Positions 48,462-61,311 are shown, counted from the first letter of the stretch. The stretch is 64,000 bases of DNA from Galbula dea (GCA_013399015.1 VWZX01006105.1:124001-188000); one strand, 5' to 3'. Numbers and translations: made by a program. The notes: generated by a model from the sequence alone, not told the origin.

Positions 48462-48599
48462 TGCTTCTCTGGAGATATTCAAAACCCGTCTGGACGCCCT
48501 TCTGTGTGACCTGGTCTAGGGAATCCTACTGTGGCAGGGGGATTGGACTAGATGATGTTTCAAAGTCCCTTCCAACCCCTAACATTCTGTGATTCTGTA
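48462..48599 (+). mobile_element. CR1 3' end, plus strand
   Basis: TCTCTGGAGATATTCAAAAC, then CGTCTGGACGCCCTTCTGTG, CTGTGGCAGGGGGATTGGAC and CTTCCAACCCCTAACATTCT, plus a second octamer. This is the CR1 subfamily whose tail matches that of the tRNA-Glu-headed element at 4984-5132. Only about 138 bp remain. Confidence 0.92.
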
Positions 48600-49879
48600 A
48601 AAGACCCAAATCCTCCTTCTGACCCTTCTGCTACATGGACGCCACATGTGTTAACCTCCAGACAAGTGGGACCTGCCCAGTTAGCTAGGACTGCTGACAA
48701 ATGATGGAAAGTGTAGCCCTTGTATCCCTCCTGAGTTACCTCCCTCTTCTTCCAAAGATAGTAAATTTGGTTTTTTTCTTGAGTTCCAGCCAAAGCTCTC
48801 TCTTTAGCCAGGTTGGTCTTCTTCCCCAGCAGCTCTTTTTTCAGCACATGTGGATGGCCTTATCCTGCTTCTTTAAGACTTCAGAGACTGCCTTCCAGTT
48901 GTCTGAGGTAGCAGTTCTGCTGACCCTACTCCTTATTCTTCAAGAATCAAAAACTCTACCATTTCATGATTGCTAAGACCAAGATGACTTCCAACTAACA
49001 CATCACCACCCAATCCTTCTCTGTTTGCAAACAAAAGGTCCAGTGGGACCCTTTCCATATTTGGATCAGTCACCAGCAGTGTCAGGAAATTAAAGCAACT
49101 GCCTGGTTGTAGACCTCTATGCCCAGGATTGACTTTATTTCCAGTGGTCTTAGGCCATCTAAGAGATATCCTATAGGTGTTGCCTTAATTGAAGAACAAT
49201 GAAGAAGGAGGAAGGAAAAAACCTTTTGCATGTAACACACATGAATGGAAATTCTTTGAACCAATTAGCACACCAGTGTGTTCATACTGACCCATGAAAT
49301 ACCTTATATCTATGCCAAATTACAAAATTGAAAGGTCATTTTTTCTTACAGTAACATTCACCACAAGTTTTTCCTCACAATGCTTACAATTCTGTTCCCA
49401 GAGTGAAGGGCACTTTCTCACTCTTATTGAACACAGTAAATATTTGAGACAGAACTGAAATAAGTAATTGACAGATGCATATCTCAGTAGAAAATCCAGC
49501 TGCATGAAGACATGTTAGAAAGGGAATTATTTTGTAAGTGATGTCATTCACTTCCTAAAATATTTCTTGTCTTTGTGAAGAACTTGCCCTAGAATAATTC
49601 CAGACCCTTTCTCCATATTACTGATAGGCTTCTGTGCATATATTTCTACCAAGACTGTCCACTGGGTGTTCAGTCATTTTCAGAGATTTGTGTGTGTTGT
49701 GGGTCTTTTAAAGACCACTAATTCCTGCAGGAGAACTAACCCACTGACCACTAACATGCTGCCAAGCATCACTATGGGAGGCAAAACCTCACCACTGCAA
49801 ACAGATGCTGAAACTACTTCAGAACCACTCTGCTGTTGTGAATGTGCTTTCTATATGGTAAGTGGCAAAGAAAATTGCA
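48600..49879. other. Unique DNA, no gene supported
   Basis: Open frames at 48560-48976 partly overlap the CR1 tail and are open on both strands; no features are recognised. Confidence 0.5.
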
Positions 49880-49950
49880 AAGCAGAGGTTGTACTAAATG
49901 ACTTCCAAAGGTCACTTCAAACCTGAATTTTCCTCTGATCCTATGACAGG
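49880..49950 (+). mobile_element. Old CR1 3' tail, plus strand
   Basis: GTTGTACTAAATGACTTCCA, then AAGGTCACTTCAAACCTGAA and TTTTCCTCTGATCCTATGAC, match the CR1 end GGTTGGACTAGATGACTTCC, AAAGGTCCCTTCCAACCTGA and (ATTCTATG)n with several changes. The upstream extent is unclear. Confidence 0.7.
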
Positions 49951-51221
49951 TGGCAAGTGGTAAATGAGACAGAAACTGCTCCTACTGCATAAACTTCAGG
50001 ATTTACTGTCTATTATTACCAAGCTGTTGTTACAGTTCTGCCATCTGATGTGAGGTGCTGTGTGAACGTCCTGATCATGTGAATTGCCTTGCTCTAATAT
50101 GCTTTTCCACATAAAATTCTAATATTTTTATTTATAATTTATATCCATATAGATTTTAAATAACTAATTACATAGTCTCTCATAACAAAATCTAGTGAAC
50201 ACAGTGTGAGCTAAAATAAAACCTAAGCAACTCTTTGACAATTCATCAATGTCAGTGCACTGTGCTACATCCTTTAAGCAGAAGCCCACACATGAAGATA
50301 GAGTGTGAATTGCCTTTCCTGGGGCTTTACAGCAACCAGGGCTGTACCACCAGGAACAGCACAGCTCTCAGTCATGTTCAACAGTTGTGCACCACTGGTG
50401 TGGAGCAATATCAGAATGGGACCCCCCTTTTATGACAAAAATAGGACTGACAAACTTGTGGAAGGAGGCACTGCTTAACAACAAATACAGCACGTGGCAA
50501 AAGGGAATGCTGCTTGGAGTGTAATGTAAGATAAGATACACTCATACAGCATTGCTGTTTGCAGGAAGAGAGATGTTAGCCCTCCAACACAGGCACTCAC
50601 ACATTGTAATGAATCACAGATTAACTGTTGTGTTATTCCTGTAGACTCAAAAGGCTGTTTAAGAGTAGAAGGCTGTGGGGGTGGTCGTCCTACTGCTAAC
50701 AGCAAAGAAGAATTGCCTCATTATACTTGAGATAAGGAATTCCAACATCACACTAACAGAAGTGCCAGAAAAGTCCCTTTTTCCACCTATGCTATACTGG
50801 TCATCATGAATATAGTCCTCAGATGTTAACTATTTTTGATTATTTCAATAAGCAGTCCACTACCTGGTTTCAGTGGCTGGGCACTCAAAATCCACATGGT
50901 GGTTCAGAGCATACAAGCTTCAATGGAAAGACATGCCCTGACTCCCATCTGACTCACATGGGCTGAGGGTCAGGTTCTTGCAGTCTGCACATGACTGGTA
51001 ATTTTTAAATTATTACAATGAAAGGAAAGATTGCCTTTTTAATGCCCAAGCACAACAGCTGCAATGTCATTGGGGTTGTGTTCTGAGATGCTCCTAGACT
51101 GCGGCCCAAATAAGTGTCTTAATGACACTTTGAAAATATGTAAAGCATTTCTTTTATATGCAATGACAATTCTGTCTGGGCACATCATCTGTTTGTCCAG
51201 CCAGAACAGAATTAGAATTAA
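49951..51221. other. Unique DNA, no gene seen
   Basis: No exon or repeat is recognised. Confidence 0.5.
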
Positions 51222-51300
51222 TGAACCAGATTCTACTCCAATTTACACAACATGTAGCTGCAGTAAATGCAATGAAGCTACATCGTGTGTAATTATACAA
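51222..51300. repeat. Palindromic amniote repeat, partial
   Basis: ACCAGATTCTACTCCAATTT, then ACACAACATGTAGCTGCAGT and GCAATGAAGCTAC, match the CAGATTCTGCTCTCA, TTACACC and CAATGAAGTCAATGGAGTTAC words of the same old repeat, left side. Confidence 0.45.
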
Positions 51301-53827
51301 AGACTTGAACTCAGTTACTTTATTTATGACAGTGAGCTTACAATTAGATAGCACCTTTCAACTACAGTGGATCTCCAGGTTCTCTATAAAGCACTGTGAA
51401 AGATTCTACTTTATTTACCTGCATCTACTGTTTAACAATTCATAACCAAGAGCTTCAGAAAGCTCATATAACAATAAAAGTTGTTACCAAAGAGTTTGGG
51501 GAAGCAGAATACAATTACTTGTGCAGAAATATGGACAGTACACAGGCACTTTTCCTCTACCCCTGTAAGAAATGCCTTTGGAGCCTTTAATGATCACGCT
51601 GGACAATGGCCTTGTATTGTTCCCATATAGACAAAACAGCTTCTCTGGCACAGTGTCCCAAAGATTTGACAGTTTAAGTCAGTCAGAGGTGACACCCAAT
51701 GATGGTCCAAAGGTGTATTACTGATTCAAAGAACTATCAATTCTTAGTTGCAGTAACCACTATGTATGGTAATGATGTTATTAATTATGTTATAGATGGC
51801 AATTTAAATCATATAAAAATATATTTGGTGCTAAACAAGTAACAAAATATAGACTAGATTCTTGTAAAAAAAAATAGTGAAGAAAATGAGTCCATTGGGG
51901 TGCACAGCTTTATCTACATAGAGGAACAGCTGATGTCCCACAAATTACTACTATTGACATCTCAAAGGAAACAAGTGATGACCTGAGAGCAACATCAGGA
52001 AAAATAGTGATGGACAAAACAGTAATAGCTGACTCTATCAATAAATGGCTAATTAGAAACACATAAATTAACCAATATTCCAGCAATTCTCTCATATTCC
52101 CACTATATTAGATCAGTGTAATACCAGAAGCATCTTATACAGTCTCTGGTGTATCTTGTGATTGTAACTGCTGTCGCTGGTAGATATTTGGCTTTTGTGG
52201 CTTCTTCTAGAGCGAATGAGGTGTTATGCAGGAATATATAACCCTCTCCAAAGCTCTTCCAGTCTGAAAGACAATCCACTAGTATTTTATAAACCCATGA
52301 GAGAAATAAAGGAACTGCTTTATTCAAAAACTCTTAGATTTTTGCAGGCAATATCTTGGTATATAAAGCAAAACAACCTAATGAATGGTACCTGCTTGTC
52401 AGCACTGTGCACACTGATAGGTAGGCATTTCCGTATACTAATAGGCTCATTAAAATCTGGAGGACAGAGAAGTTTGTAACTTTTCCTCATTCTGGTCTTT
52501 CACTTGTTTGAACCCAGAAAAGGCAACTGTCCATTTTCTTCTTTCTTCAGTGACAGTTCCTCTAACTAAAATAAGTATTTGGGAAACATGGTGCATGATA
52601 GAGGGGCAGGAGGTTATTGTAGAAGTCCTGAGAAATTTTAAGAGGCCTCAGCTGCTCATTAGGCAATATTTACACAGCCACCAGTATTCAGGTGAATAAG
52701 GGAGCTATACCTTAGGGACAAGCAACAAATCAAGTATAACACTTGAGCTTATTGGAGGGAGAAGAGGCCCCTGGGAACTGATAAGATAGTCCTTGATAGT
52801 AGAGTGAATTCAGTGAAAATGTGCGGAAGCAGCATATGGTTATGCCACCTGACTCCTCATTATACTTTAAAGGACAGGGGCCTGGTAATAGCATGGGGTT
52901 ATAATGCTACAGCAGCCCATACGTGCTTTTTCCCCCAGTATAAACTTCTGTCTCCTTCACACACCTATCAGGCTATGTCTGCCTGATTGACTACAGCAAA
53001 TGACTTTGGCAGGGCAACATACAGCCCTGAGAAGGAAGGGCTATAACATATTAATACAAGAATGTAGTTGATTAGAGTGTAAGCCGCTGAAAGTGAGCTG
53101 ACTATAGCACAAGACTGGAAGAATGCGGCTGTCTGCAGGGTCCCGCCAGGAGAATGCATCTATCTATACCTACAAGCGTGTGGCTGACTGCAGGCAGCTG
53201 TCATGCAATCAGAGTGGTCTGGTGAGGTTGACACCTACCAAGTCATAGCACCCACAGTTATTGTGGGTTTAAATACACCTCCTGTCCACCTTCTGGCAGC
53301 TAACTAATGCTTGTCTCCAGTGAGGCAGGTGAAGGAACGGGTCTCATTGGGTTTGTTTAGAAGTTTCTGAATCTCCCCCTTGACAGAAAGTTTGGTCCTT
53401 CAAGTGGAAAATCTCATTCTGCTCTTGTATTCAAGGGAATGATTCCATTATTAAGAACATGATTTATTTTTAATAACCCTTCTGCTGTATATATAGGAAC
53501 ACCCTGGATATTATAATCTAAAAAAGTCCCTAAGTGTAATTTGTTTTGAAACAAATATACTGTCTGGGATTTTTTGAATAGTGGACAGTAATCAAATGAG
53601 GTGCATTTTCTATATATGATATGTTGTAAGAACACACTGAAGTCTGGGTTGGATTTTTGTTCTGTTTTGTTTTCTTCTTCCAAAATACAAGCAACTTTTA
53701 AATAATGAAGCATTTAAGAAAATAGTTCCAAATAAATTCTTAATAAAGGACAACCAATCCTGCAATCAGACACATGAGGCTCATCCTGCCTGAAAGCCAA
53801 AGAGTCCACCTGCTCTGAGATGACTGC
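51301..53827. other. Unique DNA, no gene supported
   Basis: No recognisable exon or repeat. The minus-strand frame at 53414-53713 has no family features. Confidence 0.5.
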
Positions 53828-54143
53828 TATATTTATATATGTATCAGACTGGGATTTGCCAGATACTCTCTGCCCTTAGTTCATGGAGCTCAGCCCTGCA
53901 CAGTCTGAGAAAAGATGGTTGGGATAACTGTGCGCTGGGCTGCGGCTGTCCTCTGCAGCTGGTGCAGCATGCCTTCCTGTGCACAGCTCCCTTTCAAGGG
54001 TGACGGGTCCTTCCAGCCACCTGTCTTCTTGTTGGTGGAGAAGCCCATTGCCTTTGCATTCTCACCTTCCCTTTCCTGATCTCCTGCCCCAGAGGTATAA
54101 CATGAAAGTGCTAGCTGGCCTTACCTCTGTTTCTTCAATTCAG
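53828..54143 (+). promoter_or_regulatory. Weak candidate promoter and first exon
   Basis: A TATA-like stretch (CTATATTTATATATG) at 53828-53842 lies upstream of a GC-richer patch. An ATG at 53915 has A at -3 and G at +4 and opens a 54-codon frame with a signal-peptide-like start (MVGITVRWAAAVLCSWCSM) ending at 54079. A second ATG at 54102 gives 14 codons (MKVLAGLTSVSSIQ) that end exactly at a strong donor CAG|GTACAT at 54143/54144. This arrangement could be a first exon of a secreted protein, but no downstream exon is recognised and chance is quite possible. Confidence 0.2.
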
Positions 54144-55657
54144 GTACATGGGTGTCCATTTAAACATTCCAAGTCAGAGCTTTTGATATCACTCTCCATT
54201 TACATGAATCAAGTGGGCTCAGCTTTTTCACAGAATCACAGAATTTTGCATGAGCTAGTAGTATGTGAGTGTTTTGTCCCTTTCTTCCCCTAAAAAAGAA
54301 AGCTTAAAATGCTCTTTGCTTTGCATTCTGAGAAGAACTAACTCTACCACATGGCAGACACATGTGAATTCGTATGCTAGTATGTCTGCAAAGACAAGAA
54401 AGATTAAAGCCTGAAGCTTCCATTATATGCTCTCCTTTTTTTCTTGCATGCAACATTTTTAGATCGAGCTCTAAATGTTCACCGACTCATGGATATTTTG
54501 GAACCAGATCTGTTCCCTGTGATAAATCATGCTGCTTGTGTCTTGGTTTAGTGACAGATAGTTACCTGAAAACTTTTAATGTAAAATTGTTTATGGCTTT
54601 CTGAGGGGAAAAAAAAATGACCTTTGCCTGACTGCTGGAACAGTATGACAAGATGAAACACTGTATTCAGCCCCACAGCATGCCAACTTTCTTTCTTCTA
54701 GAAATGGACAGAATTGAAAGGAAAATGACTGCTAGCATATTTTGAAGGTGCTTCCAAGTTTGTACAAGCTCCAGTGATAGATGCAAACACAAACAAAACC
54801 CTTCATAGGAAACGAAAAGTTTTACAAAGAAAGATGAAAAATGTCCTATGAAAGAAACAGAACTATCATGGTTAGTCCTTCCAACTAAAAGAAACAGACA
54901 TTCTCTAGGCTTATGTTCCAGAGTCAGATTTATTGTAGTTACTACACCAAATATAGATATTAAGGAATGCTATTGACACTGTAAAAAGCACATGTTGTAT
55001 TTAAAGAATGCAAAGAAACCCTTTCTTCTTTTAGAGATCTCAAATACAAGGATTGCCTTGTCTCTTTGAGAGTTAGCTACCTTGGATCACCTCACATTAC
55101 CATGGTGCGTGAGCATAATAAACAGGCAGTTGGCTGACAAGTTACCCTGCATGAACTGCTCTGTGATAGCAGCCTGTATGTACACTTCCACAGAGCTGTA
55201 CATGCAAGACAGTCTCAACCTTTGAATTAGAGATTCCTCTGGTTGGGAAAAAAAGTTGTCTTCTATTAAGATAAAGAATAGAAGGAAGCTACCCATAAAC
55301 AGTTAGCAGAGAGCTGCTATTCCTTCCCATGATGCTGACTGAGCAGCAGCAACCTTTACCAGAGTCATCAACAGATATCTCATGCACCACACGAGCCCTC
55401 TGCTAATGAAAGCAGAGATAGGGCTTTTAGTTCTTACCCTTCAATCCTTTCATCTTAGATCAGTCCTAAAGTCTGACAAGTTCTTTGTAGAATAGGGGTT
55501 CTCACAGTTCTCAAATATAGAGAAATATGAAATTTCTTTCCCTTGGAATACAAATGTAAGAGGTAATGGAAAAATATTTCCTTCCACAGCTGGGTGGAAG
55601 TGTATTAGCATAATACAGGATTCTGTAGTTAGGCTTATAAACTATGTTTCTTTTATT
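54144..55657. other. Unique DNA, no gene seen
   Basis: CACAGAATCACAGAAT at 54230-54245 copies the CR1 tail octamer but nothing CR1-like follows it. No exon is supported. Confidence 0.5.
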
Positions 55658-55855
55658 AGAATCATAGAATAGTTTTAGTTGGAAAAGACCTTTAAGATCA
55701 TAGAGTCCAACCATTAACCAGCACTGACAGGACACTACTAAACCATGTCACTCAGCACCACATCTCTATGGCTTTTAAACCCCTCGAGGGATAGTGACTC
55801 CACCACTGCCTTAAGCAGCCTGTGCCAGGCCCTGAGACAACCCTCTCAGGGAAGG
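55658..55855 (-). mobile_element. CR1 3' end, minus strand
   Basis: The plus strand reads AGAATCATAGAATAGTTTTA, then GGAAAAGACCTTTAAGATCA, CTAAACCATGTCACTCAGCA and GAGGGATAGTGACTCCACCA, the reverse complement of the CR1 subfamily tail also seen at 48193-48455. Truncated where CTCTCAGGGAAG would lead into the ORF2 C-terminus. Confidence 0.92.
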
Positions 55856-55992
55856 CTAGGGTTCCTTTTCCAGGGTTGAGTGTTCTCCCCCCATTCTCTG
55901 TCCGCATGTCCTTCCACGAGGCCGTGTCAGATGGGGCTGCTGCCCAGGGCTTCTCCTGCCACGCAGGAGCTCACTCCAGCTCCCATTTCAGT
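55856..55992. other. GC-richer patch of unknown origin beside CR1
   Basis: About 137 bases are richer in G+C and CpG (for example CCACGAGGCCGTGTCAG and CCACGCAGGAGCTCACTCC) than the surroundings. They directly follow the 5' break of the CR1. Could be transduced or captured sequence, or simply the local target. No family is recognised. Confidence 0.35.
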
Positions 55993-57978
55993 CAGGACAC
56001 CTCCCCTTGATTATAAGTAAATTACACCACAGCTGTACTATCATATTTAACACAACATCACAACTCTATGAATACTTCAGGTCTGGGTTCTGATTAAGAC
56101 AAAAATTTCTTGCAGAGTGGAAACAAATTCCACTTTTTTAATGATCGAAATCAGCAAATTAGACCTTTTTTTCCCCAAAAAGGAATACAAGGGAAGAAAC
56201 CACAAAATCCTGCTTATTTCTCAGATCTAGACATTAACTGCCTATAGTTATTAGCCTGAAGAGCTCAGCCAAGAGTGAAATTCTGCTCAGTAAATCTAGA
56301 GAACACCACTAGTGTCAGTTGCACTGAGTGGGAAGGATGAAGGGTAATTACAGTCCCAGCTGCCAAATTCACCTCAGTTGCAAGTAATCATGATTTGCAC
56401 TGAAACTGGGAAGTTGGAGAGACACTCTGAAAATCAGGTCAATTTTATTAAATGATGAAACATGGATATAAGCACTTCATCTGTGTTTGAAAATCTTCAC
56501 TGTGATGACTAGGAAAGATCAGAGAGTAAATCTGTGCAAGGATATGAATGACAGCAAGACCATCCTGTTCCCCAACAAGCAGACCATGCCTCCTCTTTTA
56601 TCAAAAATGTCATAGAGTATCTTGGTCTCTACCCAGAGTAGTACTTTTGCATCTTTTATAATTAGATAATGCTAACAATGAACTCCCCATAAATAGCATA
56701 ATTTTACTGACACGTTTTACATAGTTTTATGTATTTGTAATAAATGTACTGTTGTTTAGTAAACTATTATTATTCTAATATGGCATTGTTCTTTACTAAG
56801 CTATCCAACTACTGTTCTTTTATAAGTATCCAATAAACTATTGTATTAAAACAGCCCCTCCATTAGACATTGGTTATTTACAGTGTAAGAAGAGAGTAAC
56901 ACAGTAATCCACCATCATCTGAAGCTCTTGGGAAATCTCTGCAAAAATAAGAGAAGGCACAGGTCTCTGCTGCTGCAACACTTAATTTCTGACTTCCAGC
57001 CCTCTAAAGTTCCCAGTCCTTTCCATGGAGGCCCCCTCCAGAGGCACTGCTGCTCTGCACTCCAAGGAAGTTCTCAGGTCAGCCCCACAGCAGCCACTGC
57101 ACACACATTGTTCTAATTTGGAGGAAACTCCATCCTGGAGTGTTCAATATAGGAAATAAGGAGGCAAGCTACTTAAGGCAAAAAATAGAGCCTTCAGTCA
57201 CCTACCATTCTTAGCATCAGAAGCCATTTTCATATTTTGGTACTAAACACAACAATCAGAACAAAAATGGCAGGTGGAACCAAAGAGATTTCCTAGGGAG
57301 AACAAACAAATCTGTTCTAAAGTTTTACAAAGCTTTTTGTCTCTGTGGCACATTGGCAACAGTCAACATTTCTCTGAGGCTATTCCACACATTTATCAAA
57401 AAAAATTCAATAGAAAACACTCTCTTGCTTGTAGGGGCAGCTATGAAGCAGGGATGTTGGCTTTACAGAGCAACCACTGTCTTACATAAAATCACTCAGA
57501 AAACCTCAATCCAGAGCTTCTTATTGTTGTCATAATTGTGATATCTGACCACCCTTAAGAGTAGATTATTTGGAAGAATTAGGTGAAGATTAATAAATTA
57601 AGGAATTAAGTAAACACACCTGAACTTTCTCTGCAGCAAAATTTTGGTGATCAGTGATCTGGGTCTGATCTCTTTCCTTCTGAAGCATAAATTCAGAAGT
57701 GATTTGGCTCTCAATCCATATTTGAAAGTTAGATATTTAATAGGCCAAACTAAGTCCATCTTGTGCAGACATTTGGAATTCAAGCAAGAATATGACTGAG
57801 AACAATGCTATATCTTCTTTAAATTAGCCTCCTGTTTCCAATTTTCTCAGTTTGCCAGCTTCAATCTGCCTCAAAACCAGTCAACATAGAGAACAACACA
57901 CTTACCTGTTACTAACAATCCTCGCTTTGTGTTCTTGGTGTCCTCTCTTAGTAGTCCAGAGTCAATGCATTGATTCAG
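55993..57978. other. Unique DNA, no gene seen
   Basis: AT-rich, including 56640-56860. No gene or interspersed repeat is recognised. Confidence 0.5.
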
Positions 57979-58030
57979 AAAATAATAAATAAAAAATAAT
58001 AAAAAGGAGAGGAGAGGAGAGGGGAAAGAG
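57979..58030. repeat. Simple repeats (AATAAA)n then (GGAGA)n
   Basis: AATAATAAATAAAAAATAAT runs directly into AGGAGAGGAGAGGAGAGGGG, a compound simple sequence. Confidence 0.9.
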
Positions 58031-59457
58031 AAGCTAGAAAACTCCAATCTTAGGCTGGCTGGAAGAGATCTTCTTATTACAGGCACCCCTCATGCATCTT
58101 TAACCACAAGCATTCATCTAATACCCAAAGGTAGCCACAACTCACAGATTTACAGCAGGAACTAGTTCAGGTAAATTCAAGAAGAGGAGACAGGAAAGGA
58201 GGGAAAATTTGACTGAAGTCACATTGGATTATCATGATGGCACATTGTAGACTTAAAATATGTAAATATAGACCTGTTCCCCTTCAGCAGTGTTTATGTG
58301 CTGTCACATATTTCCTAGCCACAGAGAGTACCATCTTTTCTTAAGTGTCACAAAATGATTGTTAACACGGAGAAAACATCCAACAAGAAAAGCCTTCCTC
58401 ATTAGCCTGTCTCCAAAATTTTCCTCACATGAGACAGGGATATGTGTGAACCACACAGCACAGCAGCCTTACTGCTCCCCTTTCAGGTGTATATTTGAGG
58501 CTAGGTTTGAAAGCAAGCAGCACATGAATATGAAGATGCCTATACTTCCACTGCACTTTTACCTTGCTTTTGGTATATAGACAAAATATGGACATAGTTT
58601 ATGTGTAAGGCTTTCAGATTATTATTTTCAGACTAAAGGCTGTTGTCTAGATTATGTGCAAAAAGGAGGAGACAATCTGTTCTCTTTCTATATTCTGACT
58701 CAATATAGTTGAGTCAGATGCTGATTACTTTTTTCTGGCAATTAAATATGTTTTTTCTTTCCAGCTTTATGTAGCACCATATTGATTTTAGGACCATAGT
58801 GATTTGTCAAGGACCACTTTCATTACCAAAATTAAAGGCCAGGCTCAGCAACTGGATCTCATGAGCAATCTTGGGTACAAAATCTAAATCTGAGGTATGA
58901 ATCTAAGATTAAGCAGATGGAAAAAACATTCAATTATTTCAGAAGGAAAAAAAAGGAAATATTTGCCATATTTGTTTGCAAACAACATCTAGTAAAATCT
59001 AGTAAAATCTTTAATGAAATGAAAGGATATATTTTTCAGTTTACACCTCCCCCTATTATGAATACCCCAGGAAACTACCAAAAACAGCACCAGTATAAAA
59101 TTCAGTTTTTCACCTGGGATAGACTTTGAGTGCCATCTTGCAGGACAAGGAAAGCAGAGAGGGTGTTTCCATAAAGTTAATGCAATTGTGTAAGCCTTCA
59201 GTAGCCTGTATGGGTGAAATCAGTCAATTTAACTCAGAGATGTCTGCCTAATAGTTATTCAGAGAAGTATTCTTTCTACCACTGGAGTGTGCAGGTGTGT
59301 GACATCCTGTTCTGATGTGATTAGTCAGGTACAAAAGGCTCCTATAAAAGTCATCCATGGCTCTATTGACTGTAAATTTGACTATCTTTCAGAAGTTACA
59401 CTTCTGAAGCTTGAGCAAACAATGCTAGTCCATTGTTTCTTTCCTCTTGAAACAGTC
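58031..59457. other. Unique DNA, no gene seen
   Basis: No recognisable exon or repeat. Confidence 0.5.
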
Positions 59458-59530
59458 ACACACATATATATATGTGTGATAAACTACAGCAATTTACATT
59501 GGGTGTGTGTATATTTGTATATGTATGTGG
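59458..59530. repeat. Degenerate (TA/TG)n microsatellite
   Basis: ACACACATATATATATGTGT, then after a short gap GGGTGTGTGTATATTTGTAT. A decayed dinucleotide repeat. Confidence 0.85.
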
Positions 59531-61297
59531 CACAAAGAAATATATATGTCTCACAATCTTAGATGTGCTCAGGGCTGAACTAATCTCAGAAGCCCTTCCA
59601 CTGCAGCAGACTATTTCTATTATAATTATTTGACAGTGCCTGTGCTGAAAGAAAAGAAACCTCAGTAAACACAATGACTCTACAAGCAAGACTCTTCATG
59701 TCTTTGTGGTACTGCAGCTGACACCTGATGGCTGAGGATGAGGATTGTGCTGAAGGAATTTATTTTAGGTGGAAGACAGTGATCATTGGTTATAGTTTAA
59801 AGGTAAACAGCAAAACAGTGTTCTGTTGGGATTTTTCTTTCCTTTTCAGTCCAAAGCTCTCAAGCACTGTTTTTCCTAGCAGCTGAAGATAGGAGATGTG
59901 CATAGAATGCTTTGCCTCCTAGTCAGATAGGTTGCACCACAGCTGATATAATTGTATGTATGGTATATTTCTCCATTACACAGTATTTTTCTTCCTGATT
60001 TTGTTAAACTATATGAGATCTATAGCCCTATATATCTCTAAAGCTAGTCAAGATCCAAAACCTGGAACTCTCCTTAAGGTAAAAGGCAATGGTTAGCGTC
60101 CACGATGCTCCTTATGCAAATTGTGTAATCATGTCCTAGAGAGGGAATTGCTATTTCATCTACTATTGACATAGCTAGTATTTAAACAGTAGCATTTCTA
60201 TTGCTACATCCAGCATTGGAGACAACCAAGGAAAGGTCAACTCCAAGAGTCAAGTCATGTAAGAATTCAAATTAATGGCCAAAGTAGAGAAATAGTCTGT
60301 TGGGTTTTTTCTCTTTCTCTCTTCCTGTTTTCTGCTTCTCTACCAGATTGTGCTACATAAAACAGTTTACTTCTTTTGATTTCACCTAAGCACTGAAGTT
60401 TATTTTAGATCAGTGAGGTGAGAAACATTTCAAAGGTTCATGAGACTCCCTAAATCCCAGAGTCCAGCATTTGCACCTGTCAGGATCCTGATTTCCTTCA
60501 ACAGATTACTAACTTGGAAATTTAGCAGACATATTTCTACAGTTATTTTCTTCTCTGCCTTAACAAGAAAAAAAGCAGTATTGTGTAGTTTACATGTAAT
60601 CAAAGGTTTCATTTGTCAGATTAAGTGGATTTTGATTTTTTGAGAAGTGAAAAAGAAAGCTGCAGCAAACCTTGTCTGCATTGCACAATTCCCCACAGAC
60701 AGTAGTTAGCTTGTTTTGGAAAATGTTAGGATTAAAAGACTATGTAAAAAAAGAATTGATAAATGGGATTGTTCTTATTATGGAAAGCAATGGTTGCCTG
60801 TTTGTTTAAATCTTCACAGTCACATTAAAGGCTTAATTACTTTTTAGTTAAGAATTCAGGTTCTACTGAGGAAGAGAACTATAAAGAAAAAAAACACACT
60901 AATGCAGAATATTCATAGTTAGGGAGCACAAAAAAATCTTGCAACATCCATTTCCCTTAGACACATTTAAGTTAGTGTGAGGTACATCCAATATCATACA
61001 GATTTCTTCTTCTGAAGTATTGCAACACTTCTTCTTTCCTCCTTTCTTGTTTCACTTTATAAATAAATCCAGTATTTAAGTTCTTTCTACATATAACTAT
61101 TCAGAAAACAGAAAGTGAACTGATTGTGGGATCTGTACATTTGCAGATAGCACAGATCATAGCTACAGAAAGATACAAGTGGACTTCAGGCTGGAGGTCA
61201 ACAGTTTCAGAAGCTTCTAAGCTCATGAACAGTCCAAGTCCCATAGATAAGCCCTACTTTGAAAAGCAAGCAAATAGGAATTCAAGTTTCACCAAAC
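59531..61297. other. Unique DNA, no gene seen
   Basis: No recognisable exon or repeat on either strand. Confidence 0.5.
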
Positions 61298-61311
61298 AAA
61301 AAAAAAAAAAN
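61298..61311. repeat. Poly-A run ending in an ambiguous base
   Basis: A 13-base A run at 61298-61310 is followed by N at 61311, the only ambiguous base in the window. The N is probably a homopolymer base-calling problem. Confidence 0.95.
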
